Positions 46,680-57,508 of a stretch of DNA of 60,491 nt are shown here, piece by piece. Position 1 is the first letter of the stretch; each line of letters starts with the position of its first letter. The DNA comes from an uncultured Pelagibacteraceae bacterium (GTDB lineage: Bacteria > Pseudomonadota > Alphaproteobacteria > Pelagibacterales > Pelagibacteraceae), in contig CACLWP010000007.1 of assembly GCA_902610675.1 (NCBI GenBank), positions 1 to 60,491 on the forward strand, read 5' to 3'. Under the pieces are notes generated by a model. That model ran no database searches and was not told the origin of the DNA. It saw nothing but the letters and a program-made list of their open reading frames with translations. A program made the position numbers and the translations under genes.

Positions 46680-48146
46680 ATGACAATAAACTTTAAAACA
46701 CCAGAGATAAAAGAATTACAACCAAGACTTTTAGTAATGGGAGTTGGTGGTGCAGGTGGGAATGCTATAAATGAAATGATAGAGAATGGGATGCAAGGAG
46801 TAGAGTTTATTGCTGTTAACACAGATGCACAAGACCTTAAACACAGTAAAGCAAAATCAAAAATACAAATTGGATTAAATTTAACAAAAGGCTTAGGGGC
46901 AGGAGCAAAAATTGATATAGGACAAGCTGCAGCTGACGAGTCACTAAATGAAATTATTAATATTTTACAAGGTGCAAACATGGTTTTTATTGCTGCAGGA
47001 ATGGGTGGTGGTACAGGAACTGGTGCAGCGCATGTGATTGCTAGAGCTGCAAAAGAATTAAATATTCTAACTGTTGGAGTAGTAACACTTCCATTTTTAT
47101 ACGAAGGTCCATCTAGAATGAGAAGAGCTCAAATTGGTTTAGAAGAACTGAGAAAACATGTCGATACTATTATAGTTATCCCAAATCAAAATTTATTTAA
47201 AATAGCAAATGAACAAACTACTTTTGAAGAGTCATTTAATCTTTCAAATAATGTTTTGATGCATGGTGTTCAAAGTGTGACAGATCTAATGGTCAGACCT
47301 GGTATTATCAATTTAGATTTTGCTGATGTTGAAACAGTTATGGCATCTATGGGTAAAGCCATGATGGGAACAGGTGAAGCTGAAGGTGAGGGAAGAGCTA
47401 TGAACGCCACTGAAATGGCAATAAGCAATCCACTAATTGATGATTATACCTTAAAAGGTGCCAAGGGTTTATTAGTGAATATTACCGGTGGCAAAGATTT
47501 AAAATTATTTGAGGTTGATGAAGTTGTGAACAAAATAAGATCTGAAGTTGAAGTTGATGCAGAGATTATAATTGGAGCAATTACAGATCCATCTTTAGAC
47601 GGTAAAATAAGAGTATCAATTGTTGCTACTTCACTAGATGGTCAACAACCTGAGACAAAATCAGTAATAAACATGGTACACAGAATTCAAAATAGAAATC
47701 CAGGTTATTCTGATTTTTCAAATTTATCTAATAATAACTCGTTTAATTTTTCTGGCAACAATCCAATTTCAAGTGGCGCAAATGCTTTAAAACTTGAAAA
47801 TGAAGTTCTCGCAGGAAACACACATGAAGAAATCGCAAATGAAAACGTAAACCAAATCAACAATCAGTATCATGAGGAGTTACTTAAAAATCAAGAAGTA
47901 AATAGTATAATCGAAAATACTGATCAAGATGATGAAAATTCCTTCACAAAAGAGGCAATGGAAGAATTAATCAAAGAGGAGAGACCAGTTAATGATTTAA
48001 AAGAATTTGGAGTTGACAAAGATGCACCAGATTTATTTAGCTCTGAAAATGAAATATCAAATTCTGAGGAGTTATTATCATCTGAAAATTTTGATCAAGA
48101 GGATGATTTAGAAATACCAGCATTTTTAAGAAGACAAAAAAATTAA
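46680..48146 (+). CDS. ftsZ: Cell division protein FtsZ
   Basis: 488 aa tubulin-like GTPase that builds the division ring. The N-terminal [13 protein letters not shown], the tubulin signature [11 protein letters not shown], the synergy-loop region [11 protein letters not shown], and a long variable linker (about 320-475) ending in the conserved tail [11 protein letters not shown] are seen. A GGGGGGA ribosome binding site lies before the ATG. Its place between mraZ and rsmH, at the front of the dcw cluster, is unusual: in most Alphaproteobacteria ftsZ follows ftsQ and ftsA at the end. Confidence 0.97.
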   Translation: MTINFKTPEIKELQPRLLVMGVGGAGGNAINEMIENGMQGVEFIAVNTDAQDLKHSKAKSKIQIGLNLTKGLGAGAKIDIGQAAADESLNEIINILQGANMVFIAAGMGGGTGTGAAHVIARAAKELNILTVGVVTLPFLYEGPSRMRRAQIGLEELRKHVDTIIVIPNQNLFKIANEQTTFEESFNLSNNVLMHGVQSVTDLMVRPGIINLDFADVETVMASMGKAMMGTGEAEGEGRAMNATEMAISNPLIDDYTLKGAKGLLVNITGGKDLKLFEVDEVVNKIRSEVEVDAEIIIGAITDPSLDGKIRVSIVATSLDGQQPETKSVINMVHRIQNRNPGYSDFSNLSNNNSFNFSGNNPISSGANALKLENEVLAGNTHEEIANENVNQINNQYHEELLKNQEVNSIIENTDQDDENSFTKEAMEELIKEERPVNDLKEFGVDKDAPDLFSSENEISNSEELLSSENFDQEDDLEIPAFLRRQKN

Positions 48147-48164
48147 TTGTCTTCAAAAAAATAA

Positions 48165-49175
48165 ATGGAAGCCACCATAGTACAAGATAGTATCAAACAC
48201 TATCCAGTACTGCTAAAAGAAATTATTAGCATTATTACCCCTCAATATGGTGGCACATTTATCGACTGTACTTTTGGTCAAGGTGGTTACACTCGAGAAA
48301 TTCTTAAAAATAAAAATAACAAAGTAATTGGAATTGACAGAGATTCTGAAAGTTTAAAAATTGCAAAAAAAATTGAAAAAGAATTCCCTGACCGATTTAC
48401 CTTTAAGAATTTAAATTTTAGTAAATTAGGAAATTTAAAACTCAAAAATGAAAATGTTAGAGGTATATTATTTGATTTAGGTTATTCATTTACACAGGTT
48501 AAAGATCCAAAAAAAGGATTGTCTTTTAACTCTGGCGGATCGTTGGATATGCGGATGGGTTTAAACGAATTCTCAGCTAAAGAAGTAATAAATAAATTGG
48601 ATGGAAAAAGCCTTATTAAAATTTTGAAATCTTTTGGTGACGAAAAAGATGCAAAACTAATTGTTAAAAATATTCTAAAAGAAAGATTTTTAAAAGAAAT
48701 AGATACCCCCCATTTAGTAAAAATTATTGATAAATCGAAAAAAAGAAATATTAAAAAAATCCATTCTGCAACTAAGGTTTTCCAAGCTTTAAGAATCTTT
48801 GTTAACAAAGAAATAAGCGAACTAATTTATGGAATGATCAATGCAGCTAAAGTTTTAAAAAAAGATGGACTTTTAGTTGTTGTAACTTTTCATTCTTTAG
48901 AAGATAAAATTGTAAAATATTTCTTCAGAAGTCTTTCAGAACATAAAAGTGTATCTAGATACCAACCTAAAGAAATACAAGAAAAAATTTTATTTAAATT
49001 ACATCAAAAAAAACCAATATTCCCATCAAATCAAGAACTGAAAGAGAACTATCCCTCTAGGTCTGCAAAATTGAGATATCTAATTAAAAGAGAAAATTTT
49101 TATGATTTTAAAACCGATATTTTAGACAAATTTAAAGATTTAATAGAAATTGAAAACCTTGGACTTAACTTATGA
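48165..49175 (+). CDS. rsmH: 16S rRNA (cytosine1402-N4)-methyltransferase
   Basis: 336 aa. SAM-binding [16 protein letters not shown] and IGIDRD, the [10 protein letters not shown] block, LDMRMG, and the C-terminal [16 protein letters not shown] are typical of RsmH (MraW). It methylates C1402 in the ribosomal P site together with RsmI. It follows ftsZ by 18 bp and overlaps ftsL by 4 bp. Confidence 0.95.
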   Translation: MEATIVQDSIKHYPVLLKEIISIITPQYGGTFIDCTFGQGGYTREILKNKNNKVIGIDRDSESLKIAKKIEKEFPDRFTFKNLNFSKLGNLKLKNENVRGILFDLGYSFTQVKDPKKGLSFNSGGSLDMRMGLNEFSAKEVINKLDGKSLIKILKSFGDEKDAKLIVKNILKERFLKEIDTPHLVKIIDKSKKRNIKKIHSATKVFQALRIFVNKEISELIYGMINAAKVLKKDGLLVVVTFHSLEDKIVKYFFRSLSEHKSVSRYQPKEIQEKILFKLHQKKPIFPSNQELKENYPSRSAKLRYLIKRENFYDFKTDILDKFKDLIEIENLGLNL

Positions 49176-49483
49176 AAAAAACTTTAACTATTGGTTTAAT
49201 TTTTTCACTTATTGTACTTACTACTATTATAAAAAATTCTACGAAGAAAATTGATGAGGAACTATTTACTTTAAAAGAGAATATATCAGATTTAAATCTA
49301 GAATTAGATAATATGAAACTTGAATTTGATTATTTAAGTTCTGCAGAAAAACTTATCAATTATCAAAACCTTTATTTTGAAAATAAGTTGACCCAAAAGA
49401 ATATAAATGAAATTGGAATTATTGACTTCACAAGAGAAAAAATTCTTACAAACGATTTGAAAATTTTAGATAGTAAAAAATAA
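49172..49483 (+). CDS. ftsL: FtsL-like cell division protein
   Basis: 103 aa. A short N-terminal membrane helix ([16 protein letters not shown]) is followed by a coiled coil (residues ~28-60, [23 protein letters not shown]), the topology of FtsL. Sequence identity in this family is always low, so the assignment rests on topology and position between rsmH and ftsI. FtsL links FtsB/FtsQ to the septal synthase FtsWI. Confidence 0.8.
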   Translation: MKKTLTIGLIFSLIVLTTIIKNSTKKIDEELFTLKENISDLNLELDNMKLEFDYLSSAEKLINYQNLYFENKLTQKNINEIGIIDFTREKILTNDLKILDSKK

Positions 49484-49487
49484 TAAT

Positions 49488-51158
49488 ATGAAGTTTATTC
49501 TTCAAGAAAACAAAGAGGAATTTGAATTTAAAAGTGACAAAAAAAACTTTGATATTAAATTTAATAGAGTTGCATTTATTTTTTTTATCTTTTTTCTTAT
49601 CTTTATAATTTATTGTATTCATCTTACTCATCTGGGATCTAGAGATTTAAACTCTAATACTTCAAAGAATTACGGGTCTTTAGATAAAACTCAAAGAGCA
49701 AATATATTAGACCGAAATAATCATTTTCTAGCGAAAACTGTAAATTCTATTGACATTGGAATAAATCCAATTGAAGCGATAGATAAAAAAAAATTGTTAC
49801 TTAATCTAAAATATATTTTTCCTGACAAAGACTTTGAATTAATCAATTCTAAACTGTCAAAAAATAAATTTTTTTGGTTTGAAAAAAAAATTTCAGAGGA
49901 AAATTATGAGAAAATTATGATGTTGGGTGATAAATCAATAAAACCTCATGAAAATCTCACAAGAGTTTATCCTCAAAAAAATTTATTTAGTCATATAATT
50001 GGACAGATTGACGACGATAACTTAGGGATTTCTGGATTAGAGAAATCATTAGATTTAGACTTAAAAAAAAATGATAAATCTATTCAACTTACTGTCGATA
50101 AAGACATTCAGTTTTTAATAAGAGAGGAGTTAATAAGGTTTAATAAAATATTTAAGACCAAAGGTAGTGCATCAATTTTAATGGATATTGATAACGGTGA
50201 GGTATTATCAATTATCTCATTGCCTGATTTTGACCCAAATCAAAGAGAAAATATTACAGATGTAAATTATATCAATAGAGCAACCAAAGGTGTTTATGAA
50301 TTTGGTTCTGTTTTTAAAACTTTTACCTTGGCAGCAGCCTTAAATGAAAAGATAATAGAGTCAAATACTGAATTTAGAAATTTAGAAAAAAGTATTACTT
50401 GTGGAAAAAATAAAATAAGTGAATACGACCAAAAAATTCCCTCCAACTTAACTGCTGAAGAAATACTAATACGCTCAGGTAACATAGGCTCGGTAAGAAT
50501 CGGCCAAGCAATTGGTATTGAAAAATACAAAAAATTTTTAAATGATCTCGACTTAATTAACTCAATACAATTTGATATAGAAGAAATGGGTAAACCAATA
50601 TCCTTTAATTGGGGAAAATGTAAGCTTGCAACTACGTCATATGGACATGGAATTACTACTACAATTTTACAATTAACCAGCGCTTACTCCACTATCGCTA
50701 ATGGTGGTTTTAAGATTAATCCCACACTTATAAAAAAAGAAAAATATACCAAAGGGGAAAGAATTATAGAGGAAAATGTTTCGACAAATCTTATCACAAT
50801 ATTGAGAAAAATTGTAACTACAAAGGAGGGTACTGCAACATTAGCTAACGTAGAAGGCTATGAAGTTGCAGGAAAAACTGGAACTGCTGAAAAAATTTTA
50901 GAAGGTGGATACTCTCGAAAAAAGATTAATACTTTCGCTTCTGTATTTCCTGCCTCAAATCCTAAGTATAGCCTGGTTGTCATGTTGGATGAGCCTAAAA
51001 CAAATAGTGATTATGTTTATAATTATAGAGATGGATCAGGGATAAAATACAAAGGAACTCCTTTTAATACTGCGGGTTGGACTACTGTTGAAGTTGTTGG
51101 TCAAATTATAGAAAAGATTGGGCCTATTTTAGCCACAAAATACACGGAAGTTAATTAA
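49488..51158 (+). CDS. ftsI: Peptidoglycan D,D-transpeptidase FtsI (PBP3)
   Basis: 556 aa. One membrane helix near residues 28-48, a dimerisation domain (RANILDRN... motif DKTQRANILDRNNHFLA), and a transpeptidase domain with the active serine in GSVFKTF (Ser274), the SGN motif in IRSGNIGSV, and KTG at 463-465 in AGKTGTAE. It crosslinks septal wall with FtsW, encoded four genes downstream. Confidence 0.95.
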   Translation: MKFILQENKEEFEFKSDKKNFDIKFNRVAFIFFIFFLIFIIYCIHLTHLGSRDLNSNTSKNYGSLDKTQRANILDRNNHFLAKTVNSIDIGINPIEAIDKKKLLLNLKYIFPDKDFELINSKLSKNKFFWFEKKISEENYEKIMMLGDKSIKPHENLTRVYPQKNLFSHIIGQIDDDNLGISGLEKSLDLDLKKNDKSIQLTVDKDIQFLIREELIRFNKIFKTKGSASILMDIDNGEVLSIISLPDFDPNQRENITDVNYINRATKGVYEFGSVFKTFTLAAALNEKIIESNTEFRNLEKSITCGKNKISEYDQKIPSNLTAEEILIRSGNIGSVRIGQAIGIEKYKKFLNDLDLINSIQFDIEEMGKPISFNWGKCKLATTSYGHGITTTILQLTSAYSTIANGGFKINPTLIKKEKYTKGERIIEENVSTNLITILRKIVTTKEGTATLANVEGYEVAGKTGTAEKILEGGYSRKKINTFASVFPASNPKYSLVVMLDEPKTNSDYVYNYRDGSGIKYKGTPFNTAGWTTVEVVGQIIEKIGPILATKYTEVN

Positions 51159-51160
51159 CA

Positions 51161-54004
51161 ATGTTACTAGGCAATTATTTAACCAATATAGATAATAGTA
51201 AAAAAAATTTTTTTTTCTCAGGAATTTCATTCAATTCAAAAGATATAAAAAAAGATAATATTTTTTTTGCTATAAAAGGGAACAATTTTGATGGAAATAA
51301 ATTCATTCCTACTGCAATAAAAAAAGGCTCTAAAGTTATTATTAGCGAGAAAAGATTTACAAATTTTCAAAAAGATATTTTATTCATTCATACTAAAAAT
51401 ATAAGAAAACTTTTAGCAGAAATCGCTTTTAAAATTTATAAGAATAAACCAAATAATTTAATTGCAGTAACTGGAACAAATGCAAAATCATCTGTTTCAG
51501 ACTTTTATTTTCAATTATTAAAACTTAATAAAATAAAAGTCGCTTCAATTGGAACGTTAGGTGTAAAATCCAAAAATATTAGAATTAATTTACCGAATAC
51601 TACAATAGACCCGATTCGAATAGGACAAATATTATCTAAATTAAAATCTCAAAAAATTAATAATGTAATTATGGAAGCATCTAGTCATGGCCTAAGTCAA
51701 CATAGGTTAGATGGTTTAAAGTTTTCATCAGGTATTTTCACAAATTTATCCCAAGATCATCTAGATTATCATAAAAATTTTAAAGAATATTTTAAAGCAA
51801 AACAGTACTTATTTGAAAATTTGATAAAAAAAAAAGGAAATGTAATAGCAGATGAAACAATACCAGAATTTAAAAGAATAAAAAAAATTGCAATTTCAAG
51901 AAAATTGAATTTGCAGACTTTAAATAATAACAAAAACCAATTTCAAATCTTATCTCATAGTTTTAGAGGTGAGAAACAAGTATTAAAGATAAAACATAAT
52001 AATCTTACGAGAGAAGTAAGTTTAAATCTTATTGGAAAAATACAATTAAAGAATATTTTAATGGCTATTTTAGCAGCAAAAAATAGTAATTTAAGTTTGT
52101 TCAAAATTCTAAATGTTTTATCAAAACTTAAACCAATAGATGGAAGAATTGAAAAAATAGGTAAAATCAAAAATGAGTCTAAAGTAATACTTGATTATGC
52201 ACATACACCAGATGCGCTAAGAATATGTCTTTCAAATCTTAAAGAGCAATTTCCTAATAAAAAAATAATTTTACTTTTTGGTTGCGGAGGAAATAGAGAT
52301 CAGAATAAAAGATACAAAATGGGAAAGATTGCAAGTAATTATTCTAGCGAAATTTATTTAACTGACGATAATCCTAGATTTGAAGATCCGAGAAAAATTA
52401 GAAATGATATTAAAAAAGGTATTCAGAACACTTTGATAAAAGAAATTTCGGATAGAAAACTAGCTATATCTGAGGCTATAAGAAATTTAAATACAGGTGA
52501 TATTTTGTTAGTTGCTGGTAAAGGTCATGAAAAAACACAAGATTTTGGTAAAAAGAAAATTTTCTTTTCTGATAAAAAAATCATTTTTGATTGTATTAAA
52601 ATTAAAAATTTTAATTTATCTAAAAACCTAAAGATAAATATTATTAAAGAAGCATCGAAAACCAAAAATAAAATTCTTTTAGTAAAAGCAGGTAAAGCAA
52701 GAATCAACTCCAAAGAGGTAAACAAGAATGATATTTTTTTTGCTATTAAAGGGAAAAAAAATGATGGAAATAAATTTATTGGAGAGGCATTTAAAAATAA
52801 AGCATCATTAGTTGTTGTAAATAGAATTCAAAATAAATTCAATGTTAAACGTCAGATAAAGGTAAGAAATACATTAGAATTTATGACTGAAATTTCCAAA
52901 ATATTTAGAACAAATATCGACACAAATATAATAGCTATTACAGGAAGTTGTGGGAAAACTACTCTTAAAGAATTATTGGGTAATGTGTTAAGAAAGTTTT
53001 CTAGTGTTAGTATTTCTCCAAAATCATATAACAATATATTTGGAGTACCCTTAAGTTTATTCAATTTAAAACATAGTGATGAATTTGGAATTTTAGAGGT
53101 TGGTATGGATAAAAAAGGTGAGATTGATAATTTGACAAATATTATAAAACCAAATGTTGGTTTGATAACTAATATTAATTATGCACATGCAAAAAATTTC
53201 AAAAATATCAAACAAATTGCCTTAGCTAAAGCAGAGATAATTAAAAATATATTACCTAATGGTTTCGTTGTCTTGAATGCAGATGATAGTTTTTTCAAAT
53301 TACATAAAAAAATTGCCTCAAATAACAAGATTAATGTAATTTCTTTTGGGATTAAAAGTAAAAAAGCAAATGTTAAGTTGTTGAATACAAAAAAAGTTAA
53401 AAAAGCATTTAAAATTAAGGTTAAAATAAATGATAAGTTTAAATATTTTATAATATCTAATAATTTTCAAAATAATATCTATAATATTTTAGGTGCTTTA
53501 ACTGTAATAAGTATTTACAAAAATGTGCTTAAATTGAATGAAAAAATTTTCTTAGATTTCAGAAGCCCAGCAGGAAGAGGAGATCATTCTATTATTAAGA
53601 TCGGTAACAAAAAAATTAACTTAATTGATGAAAGTTATAATTCTAATCCTCTATCTTTAAAATCAGCTTTAAATAATTATGATAATATTGACACAAAAAA
53701 ATATCGTAAATATCTGTTGCTTGGAGATATGATGGAACTTGGGACACATTCAAAAAAACTTCACCGATCAATCGCTCCTTTAATTAATAAGACAAATATT
53801 GATAAGGTATTTGTAATGGGAAAAATGGTCAGAGAAATATTTAACAATATTATGAAAGTTAAAAGAGGAAGAATTTTAGTAAATAAATCAGGAATATATG
53901 AATTAATTAAGAGAGATTTAAATAGTAATGATTATTTAATGATCAAAGCCTCAAATGCGACAGGTTTTAATAGTATAGTAAATAACTTAAAGAGGTTAAA
54001 TTAA
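51161..54004 (+). CDS. murE: MurE-MurF fusion (two Mur ligases in one polypeptide)
   Basis: 947 aa with two full Mur ligase modules and no stop between them. The MurE part (about 1-480) has the P-loop GTNAKSS at 105-111, where Ala108 replaces the usual Gly, and the DNPR motif at 403-406, which marks meso-diaminopimelate as substrate. The MurF part (about 485-947) has a standard P-loop GSCGKTT (595-601) and NPLSLKSAL near the C-terminus. Together they add meso-DAP and D-Ala-D-Ala to the UDP-MurNAc peptide in successive steps. It starts 3 bp after ftsI and is followed at once by mraY. Confidence 0.93.
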   Translation: MLLGNYLTNIDNSKKNFFFSGISFNSKDIKKDNIFFAIKGNNFDGNKFIPTAIKKGSKVIISEKRFTNFQKDILFIHTKNIRKLLAEIAFKIYKNKPNNLIAVTGTNAKSSVSDFYFQLLKLNKIKVASIGTLGVKSKNIRINLPNTTIDPIRIGQILSKLKSQKINNVIMEASSHGLSQHRLDGLKFSSGIFTNLSQDHLDYHKNFKEYFKAKQYLFENLIKKKGNVIADETIPEFKRIKKIAISRKLNLQTLNNNKNQFQILSHSFRGEKQVLKIKHNNLTREVSLNLIGKIQLKNILMAILAAKNSNLSLFKILNVLSKLKPIDGRIEKIGKIKNESKVILDYAHTPDALRICLSNLKEQFPNKKIILLFGCGGNRDQNKRYKMGKIASNYSSEIYLTDDNPRFEDPRKIRNDIKKGIQNTLIKEISDRKLAISEAIRNLNTGDILLVAGKGHEKTQDFGKKKIFFSDKKIIFDCIKIKNFNLSKNLKINIIKEASKTKNKILLVKAGKARINSKEVNKNDIFFAIKGKKNDGNKFIGEAFKNKASLVVVNRIQNKFNVKRQIKVRNTLEFMTEISKIFRTNIDTNIIAITGSCGKTTLKELLGNVLRKFSSVSISPKSYNNIFGVPLSLFNLKHSDEFGILEVGMDKKGEIDNLTNIIKPNVGLITNINYAHAKNFKNIKQIALAKAEIIKNILPNGFVVLNADDSFFKLHKKIASNNKINVISFGIKSKKANVKLLNTKKVKKAFKIKVKINDKFKYFIISNNFQNNIYNILGALTVISIYKNVLKLNEKIFLDFRSPAGRGDHSIIKIGNKKINLIDESYNSNPLSLKSALNNYDNIDTKKYRKYLLLGDMMELGTHSKKLHRSIAPLINKTNIDKVFVMGKMVREIFNNIMKVKRGRILVNKSGIYELIKRDLNSNDYLMIKASNATGFNSIVNNLKRLN

Positions 54005-55090
54005 ATGCTTTATCAATTTTTACTTAATTTTGTTGATACCTTTGGTTTTTTGAATGTATTTAAATACCTGACATTTAGGACTGGTTTATCTTTTTTTACC
54101 TCGTTGGTTATTGTTTTAATTATAGGAGGATCTTTTATAAAATTTTTTTCAAAACAAAAAATTTTAAATCCTATCCGCAATGATGGTCCGGAAGATCATA
54201 TAATTAAAAAAATTGGAACTCCGACTATGGGTGGAGTAATTATCTTGTTTGGTTTGTTGATATCAGTATTATTTTGGGCTGATTTATCAAATTTAAATGT
54301 TTTATTTTGTTTATATATCGCAATTTCTTTTGGTCTACTTGGGGCATTCGATGATTATAAAAAAATAAAGTATAGTAACTCTTCAGGTATCTCATCAAAG
54401 TTAAAATTAATCTTTCAAATAATACTAGCAATAATTGGTGTGGGTTTTTATGTTTACTTTAATGACTATCAAGATTTAACAAATCTATACTTTCCTTTTT
54501 TTAAAAACCTTATCATTAATCTTGGATGGTTTTTTATACCTTTTTCAATATTTGTAATTATTGGTTCATCAAATGCTGTAAATCTAACTGATGGATTAGA
54601 TGGGTTAGCGACAGTGCCTGTAATACTTGTTGCAGCTTGTTTTGCATTTATAAGTTATGTCACAGGTAATGTTGTCTTTTCAAATTATTTACAAATTCCT
54701 TATATAGAAGGAACTGGAGAAGTTTCAATTTTTTGTGGAGCAATCATTGGCTCTTGTTTAGGTTTTTTATGGTTCAACGCACCTCCAGCAAAAATTTTTA
54801 TGGGAGATACTGGATCTTTGTCTTTGGGTGGCTCTCTTGGAGCAGTTGGTATAATTACAAAACATGAAATAGTTTTAGCAATTACGGGAGGTTTATTTGT
54901 TCTTGAAGCTGTTTCAGTGATTGTGCAAGTAATATCATTTAAAATTACTGGTAAAAGAGTTTTTAAAATGGCACCAATTCACCATCATTTTGAGAAGAAA
55001 GGTTGGCCTGAATCAACCGTCGTAATTAGATTTTGGATAATTTCTATAATTTTGGCGATGATTGGACTAGCTACATTAAAACTAAGATAA
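54005..55090 (+). CDS. mraY: Phospho-MurNAc-pentapeptide translocase
   Basis: 361 aa with about ten membrane helices. The signatures NDGPEDHIIKKIGTPTMGG, NLTDGLDGLA (Asp pair of the active site) and APIHHHFEKKGW are present. It attaches phospho-MurNAc-pentapeptide to undecaprenyl phosphate to make lipid I. The ATG directly follows the murE-murF stop, and the stop shares one base with the murD start. Confidence 0.97.
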   Translation: MLYQFLLNFVDTFGFLNVFKYLTFRTGLSFFTSLVIVLIIGGSFIKFFSKQKILNPIRNDGPEDHIIKKIGTPTMGGVIILFGLLISVLFWADLSNLNVLFCLYIAISFGLLGAFDDYKKIKYSNSSGISSKLKLIFQIILAIIGVGFYVYFNDYQDLTNLYFPFFKNLIINLGWFFIPFSIFVIIGSSNAVNLTDGLDGLATVPVILVAACFAFISYVTGNVVFSNYLQIPYIEGTGEVSIFCGAIIGSCLGFLWFNAPPAKIFMGDTGSLSLGGSLGAVGIITKHEIVLAITGGLFVLEAVSVIVQVISFKITGKRVFKMAPIHHHFEKKGWPESTVVIRFWIISIILAMIGLATLKLR

Positions 55091-56400
55091 TGGGTGATAA
55101 TTCACAAATTTTCTTTAATAAAAAAATTTTAATTTATGGATTAGGAAAAAGTGGCCTTTCGTCATTCAATTTTTTAAAAAATAAAAATGAAGTATATTTA
55201 TTTGATGACAACCTTGGCCTTAAAATTAACAAGTCTATTAAAAAAAAAATTCTCAATTTTGAAAAATTATTAAATATTAAATTTGATTTAATTATATTAA
55301 GCCCAGGAATTGATATAAAAAAATGTAAGTTAAAAAATTTACTTAAAAAAAAAAATGAAGATATTTATACAGATCTAGATGTTTTTTACACTTATTATAA
55401 AAATATCTCTATCACAATAACTGGTACTAACGGTAAGTCTACTACATGTAAACTTTTGTATGAAATCTTAAAGGATCAAAAAAAAGATGTAAGATTAGTG
55501 GGTAACATTGGCACTCCTATACTATCTATGAAAAAGATCTCAAAAAAAACAATTTTTGTAATTGAGGCTTCATCTTACCAACTAGAATACAGTAAAATTT
55601 TTTCATCAAAATTTGCAGCTATCCTAAACATTGCACCAGATCATCTAGAGAGACACGGTAATCTAAATAATTACATAAAAGCAAAATTTAAAGTTTTTAA
55701 TAATCAAAAAAGGAGTGCAATTGGATTTATAAATAAAAATGATCATTTAATACAAAAAAGAATAAAAGAAAAAAAGCTTAAGTTAAAACTGGTGAATGTG
55801 GATACAAAATTAAATAATTTTCTTCTGAAAAGAATTAGAAATAAATTTTTTTTATCAAGATCAAATCAAGCAAATCTCTCTTTTGTTTTAGAAATGGTTA
55901 AAAAATTTAACATAAAATTAAATCAATTATTTAGAAGTATTAATAAATTTAAAGGATTGAATTATAGGCAGGAAATTATCTATAAAAAAAATAAATTACT
56001 CATAATTAATGATTCTAAATCAACAAGTTATTCATCCTCTAAAGAATTACTAGAAATGTACGAAAATATTCATTGGTTAATTGGTGGTATTCCAAAAAAA
56101 GATGACAAATTATTATTGTCAAAAAAATATTTTAAAAATATTAAGATTTATGTTTTTGGTAAAAAATTTAAAAAATTCTCGAAAGATTTAAGGAAAAAAG
56201 CAGAGTTAAAAAGATTTAAAAATTTAAATCTTGCACTATTGGCAATTTTTAAAAATATTCATATAAAGAAACATTCAAATAATACAATCCTATTTAGTCC
56301 AGCCTCTGCATCATTTGATAGTTTTAAAAATTTCGAAGAAAGAGGATTATATTTTAATAAATTAATAAAAAAACATTTGGATGAAAGAAAAATTATTTAG
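55090..56400 (+). CDS. murD: UDP-N-acetylmuramoylalanine-D-glutamate ligase
   Basis: 436 aa from the ATG at 55090 (TAATG overlap with mraY); an upstream TTG within mraY is in frame but not credible. The N-terminal nucleotide-like fold YGLGKSGLSS, P-loop TGTNGKSTT, and LNIAPDHLERHG are seen. It adds D-Glu to UDP-MurNAc-L-Ala. The protein is very lysine-rich, in line with the base composition. It overlaps ftsW by 20 bp. Confidence 0.95.
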   Translation: MGDNSQIFFNKKILIYGLGKSGLSSFNFLKNKNEVYLFDDNLGLKINKSIKKKILNFEKLLNIKFDLIILSPGIDIKKCKLKNLLKKKNEDIYTDLDVFYTYYKNISITITGTNGKSTTCKLLYEILKDQKKDVRLVGNIGTPILSMKKISKKTIFVIEASSYQLEYSKIFSSKFAAILNIAPDHLERHGNLNNYIKAKFKVFNNQKRSAIGFINKNDHLIQKRIKEKKLKLKLVNVDTKLNNFLLKRIRNKFFLSRSNQANLSFVLEMVKKFNIKLNQLFRSINKFKGLNYRQEIIYKKNKLLIINDSKSTSYSSSKELLEMYENIHWLIGGIPKKDDKLLLSKKYFKNIKIYVFGKKFKKFSKDLRKKAELKRFKNLNLALLAIFKNIHIKKHSNNTILFSPASASFDSFKNFEERGLYFNKLIKKHLDERKII

Positions 56401-57508
56401 TTATATTTCTTTTTATCAATGGTGGAAAAGTATTGATAAACCTATTTTATCATTGATCTTAATTTTATTTTTGGTGGGTTTATTTTTCTCACTAGTATCA
56501 ACTTCTTTAATTGCATCTGATAAATTAGATACGAATACATATTTCTTTTTTTTTAAACACACAGTCTTTGTTTTTCTTGGTTTCTTTTTAATTTTTTTTC
56601 TTTCTTTTATACCTGAAAAAGAAATTTATAGAATTTCTGTAATATTTTTCTGTTTATCATTAGTTTTGCTATTACTTGTTCCTATAATTGGAGTGGAGAT
56701 TAAAGGTTCAAAGAGATGGATCGATTTGTTGGTACTGCCAAGAATACAACCTATTGAGTTTGTAAAACCTTTTTTAATAGTAATAATAAGTATGATAATT
56801 TGCACTCAAAAATATACTAATTTTAATTTAAAATATTTTTTAACTTTTTTGTTAACTGTTTTGGTATCAAGCCTTTTGATACTTCAACCAGATATTGGCC
56901 AAACTCTTTTAATCGGTTTTAGCTGGTTAGTTTTGATTTTTATTTCTGGTATAAGTATATTTTTTTTGAGCTTAGTTTTTTTCATTTCTTTAATCGCAAT
57001 AATATCCATCGTTAGCTATCTGCCACAATTTGAATACATTAAAGATAGACTATTTTCTTTTTTTAATCCTGAAATGGGCACTCATAATTTTCAATCAGAT
57101 AAAGCCTTAGAGGCAATAATAAGCGGAGGTTTTTTTGGGAAAGGTATTGGGGAGGGAACATTAAAAAACAGAGTCCCCGAAGCTCATACTGATTATATTA
57201 TTTCAGTAATTTCAGAGGAGTTTGGAGTAATCTTTATAATGCTAATTTTATTGACTTATCTCATATTGATAATTTCAGTTTTAAAAAAAGTTTACAGCGA
57301 AAATGATAAAAAGATCAAGCTAATATTAACAGGATCTATAAGCTTGATACTTATGCAAGCAATGATTCATATAGGAGTAAATATTAGACTATTCCCAACT
57401 ACTGGAATGACTTTGCCATTTTTAAGCTATGGAGGATCATCAATTATAAGTATTTCTATCATGTCTGGAATAATTTTAAATTTAACAAAAAGAAAAATAA
57501 TTGAATGA
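56381..57508 (+). CDS. ftsW: Septal peptidoglycan glycosyltransferase FtsW
   Basis: 375 aa SEDS-family membrane protein with about ten helices. The conserved KGSKRWI, PIEFVKPFLI, LQPDIGQT (catalytic-region Asp) and late TTGMTLPFLSYGGSS blocks are present. It polymerises lipid II at the septum with FtsI. It overlaps murD by 20 bp and murG by 4 bp. Confidence 0.96.
   Translation: MKEKLFSYISFYQWWKSIDKPILSLILILFLVGLFFSLVSTSLIASDKLDTNTYFFFFKHTVFVFLGFFLIFFLSFIPEKEIYRISVIFFCLSLVLLLLVPIIGVEIKGSKRWIDLLVLPRIQPIEFVKPFLIVIISMIICTQKYTNFNLKYFLTFLLTVLVSSLLILQPDIGQTLLIGFSWLVLIFISGISIFFLSLVFFISLIAIISIVSYLPQFEYIKDRLFSFFNPEMGTHNFQSDKALEAIISGGFFGKGIGEGTLKNRVPEAHTDYIISVISEEFGVIFIMLILLTYLILIISVLKKVYSENDKKIKLILTGSISLILMQAMIHIGVNIRLFPTTGMTLPFLSYGGSSIISISIMSGIILNLTKRKIIE

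Noticed and set aside
46637-46981. 114-codon minus-strand frame with a Pro/Ala-rich translation
   Set aside because: It is antisense to the conserved FtsZ nucleotide-binding region; no ribosome binding site or family.
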